Translations under genes and position numbers: made by a program | Notes under the pieces: model-generated | What the model saw: only the letters and a program-made list of their open reading frames with translations | What the model was told of the DNA's origin: nothing | Databases searched by the model: none | Shown here: piece by piece, positions 57,401-64,000 of the stretch | Layout: each line of letters starts with the position of its first letter | How positions within the stretch are numbered: the first letter of the stretch is position 1 | NCBI GenBank assembly: GCA_016785015.1 | Contig: JADHTJ010000006.1 | Location: 19,261-83,260 of the forward strand | Source: Anaerolineales bacterium | GTDB taxonomy: Bacteria > Chloroflexota > Anaerolineae > Anaerolineales > UBA11858 | Length of the DNA: 64,000 nucleotides | Reading direction: 5' to 3'

Positions 57401-58460
57401 TGGCAAATTGACGGTTTCACCCCCCAATGGCAGGGAGCGTCGGACTGCATCCGCATCGGGGGTGATGACTCTGCGAGGGGCCGGGCTCCACAACTTGAAG
57501 GGAATCGATGTCAACTTCCCCTTGGGCACGTTGATCACCATCACGGGAGTCAGCGGCTCGGGCAAAAGTAGTCTCATCGCCCAGACGATGTATCCAGCCC
57601 TGGCACGTGCACTGCACAACGCTAAAATGGCCACACCCGGCCCACATGAGGGTATCGAAGGGCTTGATAAACTTGACAAGATCATCAATATCACCCAAGA
57701 CCCCATTGGCCGCAACCCTCGCTCTAACCCTGGCACATACGTGGGTGTGTTGAGTGAAATCCGCAAAGTTTTCGCCGAAGTTCCTGACGCCAAAGCGCTA
57801 GGATTCAAACCGGGACGCTTTAGCTTCAACGTCAAAGGCGGACGCTGCGAAGAATGCAAAGGCTATGGTTTTAAGAAAGTTGAGATGCACTTCCTGGCCG
57901 ATGTTTGGGTGCGCTGCGCAACGTGCGAGGGGAAACGCTTCAACAGGCAAACTTTGCAAGTCACTTACAAAGAAAGGAATATCGCCGAAGTGTTGGATAT
58001 GGATGTGCAGGAAGCGCTGACTTTTTTCGAGAATCACCCCAAGATTAGGCGCATCCTGCAAACCCTGCATGACGTCGGGCTGGATTATGTCAAACTCGGC
58101 CAGAGCGCCCTGACCTTGAGCGGTGGCGAGGCACAGCGCGTCAAGCTGGCCAAAGAGTTGAGCCGCGTGGCCACGGGGCGCACCGTCTACATCCTTGATG
58201 AACCCACCACTGGTCTGCATTTCGCCGATATCCAACGCCTGCTGGATGTGCTCCATCGCCTGGTCGATGCCGGCAACACCGTCATCATCATCGAGCATAA
58301 TCTGGATGTAATTCGCACCGCGGATTGGATCATCGACCTGGGTCCCGAGGGGGGCGATAAGGGAGGCTACATTATTGCAGAGGGCACACCCGAAGATGTA
58401 GCACTTATTGAAAATAGTTATACGGGGAGATTCTTGAAGGAATTGTTAACATCCAGGTGA
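54423..58460 (+). CDS. uvrA: Fusion protein: N-terminal transglutaminase-like domain plus full-length excinuclease ABC subunit A
   Basis: Tgl core '[33 protein letters not shown]...DHWIAEYW...WVLADPDV'; UvrA '[62 protein letters not shown]', zinc sites, two ABC signatures LSGGE; one open frame. Confidence 0.93.
   Translation: [1345 protein letters not shown]
56128..56208. repeat. Palindromic dispersed-type repeat inserted in frame in uvrA
   Basis: CCCTCATCCCCAGCCCTTCTCCC...CCCCTCTCCCCGCGGGAGAGGGGCCAGGGGTGAGGG; reverse frame gives 'LTPGPSPAGRGE'. Confidence 0.85.
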
Positions 58461-58486
58461 CAGTCACTTTGGCAGTGACTGTCACC
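58456..58486. repeat. Hairpin overlapping the uvrA stop codon
   Basis: GGTGACAGTCACT-TTGGC-AGTGACTGTCACC, 13-bp perfect stem. Confidence 0.75.
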
Positions 58487-58502
58487 AGTGAAGGAGGAAA
58501 CC

Positions 58503-59045
58503 ATGATCGAAATGCCTGAAGCAGTTACCATCGCCAGGCAGATGGAGGCAGAATTAACGGGGAATCGCGATTGCCAGTTTTGGGCGCGGGAATAGACACA
58601 TAAGTTTTTATGGCTCAACCGGCCCAATGAAGAATACGCCGTAATTCTTCCAGGATTGAGAGTGACGGGCGCTAGCAGTTTCGGCCGCTCGATTTATTTG
58701 CATTTAGGGGAGCATATGCTCTGGTGGAGTGACGCCGGTGGAAAAATCCTTTATCACGCGCCTGGAGAGAAGCTGCCTAAGAACTACCACCTGGGATGAG
58801 AATTCACCGATGTCTCCGCGCTGACGTATGCTTTACAGATGTGGGGCGCAGTGAAACTTCTCGATCAATCTGAGTTCGGAAAAATCCCCAATGACGAGGT
58901 TGATCTCTACGGTCAGAAGGGTGGCTACATCCGTTTGATGGACAGCAAAACTAAAGATACCCCATGCCCAAACTGTGGAACTGACATTCAGAAGATTTCG
59001 TATCTTGGTGGAGCGTGCTATCTTTGTGTGGAATGTCAGCAATAA
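58503..59045 (+). pseudogene. Nei/Fpg-family DNA glycosylase pseudogene (two in-frame stops, central deletion)
   Basis: MIEMPEAVTIARQMEAELTGNRDCQFWARE*THKFLWLNRPNEEYAVILPGLRVTGASSFGRS...; C-terminal zinc finger PCPNCGTDIQKISYLGGACYLCVECQQ. Confidence 0.8.
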
Positions 59046-59116
59046 TTTGATATATTGTCACTCTGAGCGGAGCGGGTAGGACAGTACTTAAACGAGGACA
59101 TAAAAATTTGCTATAA

Positions 59117-59208
59117 AGTTGTCATTCTGAGGAGCGCAGTGACGAAGAATCTTGCTCTTTGCGTGACAAATTTAGAGATTCTTCGCTCCTTTTGTCGCTC
59201 AGAATGAC
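59117..59208. repeat. Dispersed 'GTTGTCATTCTGAGGAGCGCAGTGACGAAGAATCTTGC...TCGCTCAGAATGACAG' repeat
   Basis: Complementary ends. Confidence 0.7.
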
Positions 59209-59219
59209 AGAAAATAAAA

Positions 59220-59260
59220 AAACTCCCGAAAGAGTCATCCCTTCGGGAGTTTTTTATATC
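59220..59260 (-). terminator. Intrinsic terminator AAAACTCCCGAAAG...CTTCGGGAGTTTTTT
   Basis: Strong stem with T-run. Confidence 0.75.
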
Positions 59261-59275
59261 AAACTTTCGCTTATT

Positions 59276-60496
59276 CTATTCTACAAAAGTCACCACCACC
59301 GTCATACCCCAACGCAAAAGTGGATCAATCTCATCAACTAAGATTCGAGCGGTGTAGGTGACATCTCCGCGTTTCTCTTCGAAGAAATCGTCGATCGATT
59401 CCACGCTGCCAGTCAGCTCAACATCAGGTAAAGCATCTGGGACAATGGTCACCGACTGACCAACAGACACATCTACGACCTCAATTTCTGTCAGGTTATC
59501 AGTCTCGACATACCATTGAGAGAAATCTACCACGGTAGCAATGGGCTGGCCTGGAGAAACCTGCTCACCCACTATTAAATCAAAATCGACGATGGTTCCA
59601 GTAAAAGTGGCCACAAGATCCAGATCATCCAAGGCCGATTGGGCGGAGGCAATATTCGCCTGAGCGGCCGAGATGCGTGCCTCTGCTGAAGTAATGCGCG
59701 CTTCAGCCAGGGCGATATCATCGGGATCGGGCCCTTCGAGAAGATCGTCGTAATCTTCCTGCGCCTGCTCAAGACGGGCTTGGGCGATGTTGAAGTCTGC
59801 TTCGGCCTGAGAAATTTCGAAATCACTGGAAGGATCGACTAAGGAATTGTATTTGCGCACGGCATCATCATAAGCCCCCTGGGCTTCAGCCAGACGGCTC
59901 TGGAAATTTGCCCGTGTTAAATCTGTTTCGATTTTGTCTTCATAAGGTTCAAAATCTTCTTTGGCTTTATCTAACTCATCTTCCGCCAAAACAACCTGAG
60001 ACCAGGCAACATCAATATCGGTTTGGTCCGCTGACGTGGTGCGATAATTGAAGATGCGCTCAGTATCACGAACCTCCTGACGGGCGTTAGTCAGTGTTTC
60101 TTGGGCCGCAGTAGCAGCTTCAGGCCAGTTATCATAAAGGGTCTGAAAATCTTGTTGGGCAGAAAGCAACTCCAATTCTGCACCACTCAACTCTAACTTT
60201 GCGCTGGCAAGATTGCTTTCAATTTGCTCGCGATCGCCCAATTGAGCCAGCACCTGGCCCGCATCCACTTGATCGCCCTCGGTCACAAATATTTCAGCAA
60301 CTTGACCAGCAGTCACAAAGGACAACTGTGCTGATTGATTGGGAACCAGGCGCCCTTCGGCAACCACAGCAAAATCTTGGACTACTGGAATGGCCGTAGG
60401 ATCTTCTGGTTCGGGTGTGGTAGAAAATTCACATGCAGACAGAACGATACTCAAGATTAGAAAAGTTATAGCGAAGTAAATATGTTTGTGTTTCAT
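59276..60496 (-). CDS. HlyD/MacA-type efflux periplasmic adaptor lipoprotein
   Basis: Lipobox LSAC; 'VTAGQVAEIFVTEGDQVDAGQVLAQLGDRE' lipoyl-like; coiled coil; RBS before Met at 60496. Confidence 0.88.
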   Translation of the reverse strand: MKHKHIYFAITFLILSIVLSACEFSTTPEPEDPTAIPVVQDFAVVAEGRLVPNQSAQLSFVTAGQVAEIFVTEGDQVDAGQVLAQLGDREQIESNLASAKLELSGAELELLSAQQDFQTLYDNWPEAATAAQETLTNARQEVRDTERIFNYRTTSADQTDIDVAWSQVVLAEDELDKAKEDFEPYEDKIETDLTRANFQSRLAEAQGAYDDAVRKYNSLVDPSSDFEISQAEADFNIAQARLEQAQEDYDDLLEGPDPDDIALAEARITSAEARISAAQANIASAQSALDDLDLVATFTGTIVDFDLIVGEQVSPGQPIATVVDFSQWYVETDNLTEIEVVDVSVGQSVTIVPDALPDVELTGSVESIDDFFEEKRGDVTYTARILVDEIDPLLRWGMTVVVTFVE

Positions 60497-60605
60497 AATG
60501 TTCCTCCAAAAAGGATATTTCAAATAATTACGAACTGCATTTCTAGGCGGAATTCGTCTCCCATCGGAGATGCTTCCCGAAAATCCGCGCCGCTTATGTC
60601 AGACT

Positions 60606-62996
60606 CTATTCGTACGCTAGGCTTTCATTGACACTGATGCGTGTTGCCCGACGAGCTGGAATCCAGGAAGCCAGGATTGAGAGCACCACAACGATACCCA
60701 GCCAGATCCATATTCCATGGAAAGCGGGGAAATATTCAGCGGGAAAATCAATTACACCGCCTAATGACTTGACAAAAACTGGGCCGACAGTGAGACCAAT
60801 CGGAATGGCTGCCAGCCAACTGATCAAACCCAACATCAGGCCCTCGCCCACAAAAATATATCCCACATCCCGTGAAGAGGCTCCGACAGCGCGCATGACG
60901 CCGATTTCGCGACGGCGTTCGATAACATTGATCGAGAGCGTTCCGGAGAGACCCATACTACCAACAGCTGCCATTAAGATAGTCATGATCATTAGAATTT
61001 GGGTAAGCACACCAAATTGAGCACTGGCCTGGGCACGATCTTCACTAGCAACCGCCGAATAATACACTTCCATTCCTTTCGCATCAAAGAACTCGCGCAT
61101 GTCAGTTTCAATGGATTTCTGAACTGCCAGATTATGTTCAGTAGCCTGGATCATAGCAACTGCAGAATTGCCGACATTATGCAAGGCGCGATTGAAAACA
61201 TCAATGTTGGCAAAGGCTGTGTTTTGATCACGGCCATTTAGGTCGAATACTAATCCTACGACCGTCCAGGTTGTATCTCCAACGTCGGGAATATCGATGA
61301 TGATTTCATCGCCGACTTCAACGCCCATTTTCCCAGCCAACTTTTGGTTTAAGAGAATAGCCTGGTTATCTGCAGGGTCTAGCATGCGCCCGGCAGTAAG
61401 CTCGGGTTTGAACATTGGCGAAGCTGAGGGCACACCGCGCACAAAGATTTCATATTCGCTTCCGGGTCCGGACGAACCCGGAATTCGAGTTTCGGCTGTA
61501 CGAAAGGTCCACATCTCAGCATTGGCGACATTGGGACGCGATTCGATCAGCGGAATGACCTCATCTATGCGCTGGTACTGACTGAAGTTGATTTGTACTT
61601 CATACCCAAACCCGGCAAAGATCTTATCGATTGTCTGCTCAAATGAATATTGCGTGCTGAAAACCATCATGAATATGGCGCCTGAAAAGATCAGGGTCAG
61701 CAATGTAAGCAGAACTCGCCCAGGACGCCTGAACGTGTTGCGCAGTGATAAAGCTGCCATGCGAGGTAACCCACGCACGCCAGCCATGATTCGGTCGATC
61801 AAACGTCGGCCGTATTCCCCTCGTCCCAGGCCCGTCTGGCTGATAGCGTTTGCGGCAGGAATGGCAACACCTCTCAACACAGGAAATAAACCAGCTACCA
61901 ATGGAACCAGCAAGCCCACTAAAATTTGTAATATCAGCACTTCGGGCAAAATCTTAAAAGGGATCACCGGCACGTTCAAAAGGTACAGCATCCATTGTGC
62001 CAAAGTGTTGCCCCCATATGCACCAAGAGGTACGGCAATTAGCAAACTGAGGAGGGCATAAACGAGAATAATAGACATGTACAATCCAGAAATCTGGCGG
62101 CGCAGCGCCCCAATAGCTTTCATGATCCCAATTTGGGGGATTTGCTGGGCAATGAGGGCATTGATGGTATTGATAACCAGAAGTGTGCTTAATCCCAGAG
62201 ATCCGACGGCCATCACGGAGAGCACCATGCCAACGCCGTTGATCATTTCCTGAAGGTAATGCTCTTCAGGGTGAAATGGTTCTGAATACCCAACGGACAA
62301 GCCGATCTTTTGGAGCTTTTCATTAATCCTGTCTGCAACTAAATAGAAATTGTCTTCACTGTAATTCGTGAGTGTGATTCTTAATTGGTCCGCTCCACGA
62401 AATCCAGCAATCTTTTGAAAGATATCTGGAGTCACATAAAATGCAGCATTCTGCCCAAAAGGGAGTGGCCACTCAAAAGGATTTCTTACAACTCCGTTAA
62501 CTTCTAGAGCACGGGCTCGTTCGTTGATCTCAAAATAGACCGTTCCACCAATCTCAGGCACACCAAACGATTCGATGTGGGCAGCTTCGACAGCGATTAA
62601 TTTTTCGGTGGGCCAATTCCCATCCATCAGCGTAAGCTGGTCATATTTTTGATTCTCGTAATCGGTATAGGTGATGATATGGCCATCCTGCCATTCACCA
62701 TCCAAAGTAGATTTCCAGCGAATTGTGGCGTCTGCAAACCCTTCGATGTCATCCACGCCTTCTACCCGTCGCAGGCTGCGGATAGTATCTTCACTGGCGA
62801 GACCCGCAATGTAAAGCACGCCATGTGAAGGATTGCTATCAAGATGAGATTGCGCCATTTGACCTAAGACCATCTGATTGCCAGAAACAACCATGCCAAC
62901 AGCCATAACACCAATGGCGATACTCAATACAACCATTACCGTGCGGCCAAAGTTGCGCCATAGATCACGCCATACTTTGCGAAATGCGGTTCTCAT
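60606..62996 (-). CDS. FtsX-like (MacB-type) ABC transporter permease
   Basis: 'GRTVMVVLSIAIGVMAVGMVVSG', 'RRREIGVMRAVGASSRDVGYIFVGEGLMLGL'. Confidence 0.92.
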   Translation of the reverse strand: MRTAFRKVWRDLWRNFGRTVMVVLSIAIGVMAVGMVVSGNQMVLGQMAQSHLDSNPSHGVLYIAGLASEDTIRSLRRVEGVDDIEGFADATIRWKSTLDGEWQDGHIITYTDYENQKYDQLTLMDGNWPTEKLIAVEAAHIESFGVPEIGGTVYFEINERARALEVNGVVRNPFEWPLPFGQNAAFYVTPDIFQKIAGFRGADQLRITLTNYSEDNFYLVADRINEKLQKIGLSVGYSEPFHPEEHYLQEMINGVGMVLSVMAVGSLGLSTLLVINTINALIAQQIPQIGIMKAIGALRRQISGLYMSIILVYALLSLLIAVPLGAYGGNTLAQWMLYLLNVPVIPFKILPEVLILQILVGLLVPLVAGLFPVLRGVAIPAANAISQTGLGRGEYGRRLIDRIMAGVRGLPRMAALSLRNTFRRPGRVLLTLLTLIFSGAIFMMVFSTQYSFEQTIDKIFAGFGYEVQINFSQYQRIDEVIPLIESRPNVANAEMWTFRTAETRIPGSSGPGSEYEIFVRGVPSASPMFKPELTAGRMLDPADNQAILLNQKLAGKMGVEVGDEIIIDIPDVGDTTWTVVGLVFDLNGRDQNTAFANIDVFNRALHNVGNSAVAMIQATEHNLAVQKSIETDMREFFDAKGMEVYYSAVASEDRAQASAQFGVLTQILMIMTILMAAVGSMGLSGTLSINVIERRREIGVMRAVGASSRDVGYIFVGEGLMLGLISWLAAIPIGLTVGPVFVKSLGGVIDFPAEYFPAFHGIWIWLGIVVVLSILASWIPARRATRISVNESLAYE

Positions 62997-63694
62997 TTGC
63001 GGCCTTTCCCATTGTCGAATAACTCACCATCGAGCACGTCTACCACTCGAGGTATCCGGCTGGCCAACTCGACGTTATGAGTCACCATCATGAAGGTTTT
63101 GCCCTGCGTGACGAGGTCCTCGAAAAGGACAAAAACCTTATCCGCGGCCTTCGTATCCAGGTTGCCTGTGGGTTCGTCGCCCATCACTAAAGGTGGGTCA
63201 TTTGCCAGGGCACGGGCGATCGCAGCGCGCTGCTGCTGGCCACCTGAGAGGGTGTTGGGCAGCTTGTAGGCCTGGTCTGCTAATCCGACTTGATCGAGCA
63301 GGTGCATAGCACGCTCAGGCCGTTCACGCGGTTTCCAGACGCGACAAAAGTCCATGGGGAGCATCACATTTTCAATTATCGTTAATGTGGGAAGTAATTG
63401 GAAGAACTGGAAGATGACGCCGACATTTTTTCCGCGCCAGCGTGCTAATTTATTTTCATTCAGGTCGTTGAGATGTGCCCCCGTCACACAAATATCACCA
63501 TTGGTGGGACGGTCTATCCCCGTGATCATATTCAATAAAGTTGATTTTCCGCTGCCCGATGGCCCTCGCACCCCTACGAATTCACCAGAACCCACTTGAA
63601 TATTTACAGACCTAAGTGCATGTATCGGTCCTGCGGGTCCCTCGAAGGTTTTGTCGACCTTCTCTAAATCAATTACTAATTCTGATTCTGTCAT
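62993..63694 (-). CDS. ABC transporter ATP-binding protein (LolD/MacB-like)
   Basis: '[25 protein letters not shown]', '[32 protein letters not shown]'. Confidence 0.95.
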   Translation of the reverse strand: MTESELVIDLEKVDKTFEGPAGPIHALRSVNIQVGSGEFVGVRGPSGSGKSTLLNMITGIDRPTNGDICVTGAHLNDLNENKLARWRGKNVGVIFQFFQLLPTLTIIENVMLPMDFCRVWKPRERPERAMHLLDQVGLADQAYKLPNTLSGGQQQRAAIARALANDPPLVMGDEPTGNLDTKAADKVFVLFEDLVTQGKTFMMVTHNVELASRIPRVVDVLDGELFDNGKGRK

Positions 63695-63928
63695 GAGCAC
63701 ACCACTCGTTACGCTAATATAATTTTATGAATTGCTATCCAATATACGCCTGGATGCGAATAAAGTTTCAATAATACCCTAAACTGAGGGAAACGACATA
63801 GTCCATGATACTCCGGATAGCAACAATTTACTCTACTCGCTTCAACAAAACCTATTCGTTTGCTATCAACAAGCTAACTAATTCCAATATGAAATATTGA
63901 AGCTCAAGTACACTGTAAGAGTCGGTTA

Positions 63929-64000
63929 TTCCGGGGGGTCTCTAGGATTCGCCGTGGTAAGGGTCCTTGGTAAGGGCCCTTGGTAGGGGGTCACATTTGG
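63929..64000. repeat. Hairpin element of the G/H family, truncated by the window end
   Basis: GGGTCTCTAGGATTCGCCGTGGTAAGGG matches the reverse complement of the H2 right end. Confidence 0.6.

Noticed and set aside
57191-57859. 222-aa minus-strand ORF
   Set aside because: Antisense to the uvrA ABC region; no family features

Overview
The window looks like a chromosomal segment from an Anaerolineae-type Chloroflexota bacterium. That placement is inferred from gene content and repeat style and was not tested. Most of it is ordinary: methylglyoxal synthase, hypoxanthine phosphoribosyltransferase, RsgA, 2-oxoacid:ferredoxin oxidoreductase alpha/beta, a NuoB-NuoCD-NuoI block beside Mrp and RicT/PSP1, PlsC-type acyltransferases with a patatin, PepF, UvrA, and a MacAB-like exporter. 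The points most worth a second look are: (1) a single uninterrupted ORF that fuses an N-terminal transglutaminase-like domain, with an apparently intact Cys/His/Asp triad, to a complete UvrA; (2) a palindromic dispersed repeat captured in frame inside that uvrA; (3) an Nei/Fpg-like glycosylase pseudogene directly downstream; (4) an AT-rich three-gene co-directional block at about 9.8-17.4 kb (multi-TM coiled-coil protein, HEAT-like lipoprotein with four exact 351-bp units, trypsin-like lipoprotein with a dockerin-like Ca loop); (5) several families of long-hairpin MITE-like elements with shared ends and differing cores; (6) a SufR-like Fe-S regulator with a perfect 26-bp palindrome divergent from nuoB; (7) unlisted small genes, including a 19-aa peptide with a strong RBS and a 55-aa GTG-start ORF, plus an sRNA-like promoter/hairpin/terminator unit. 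I recognised no rRNA, tRNA or CRISPR array. All calls come from reading the sequence; no searches or folding were run.
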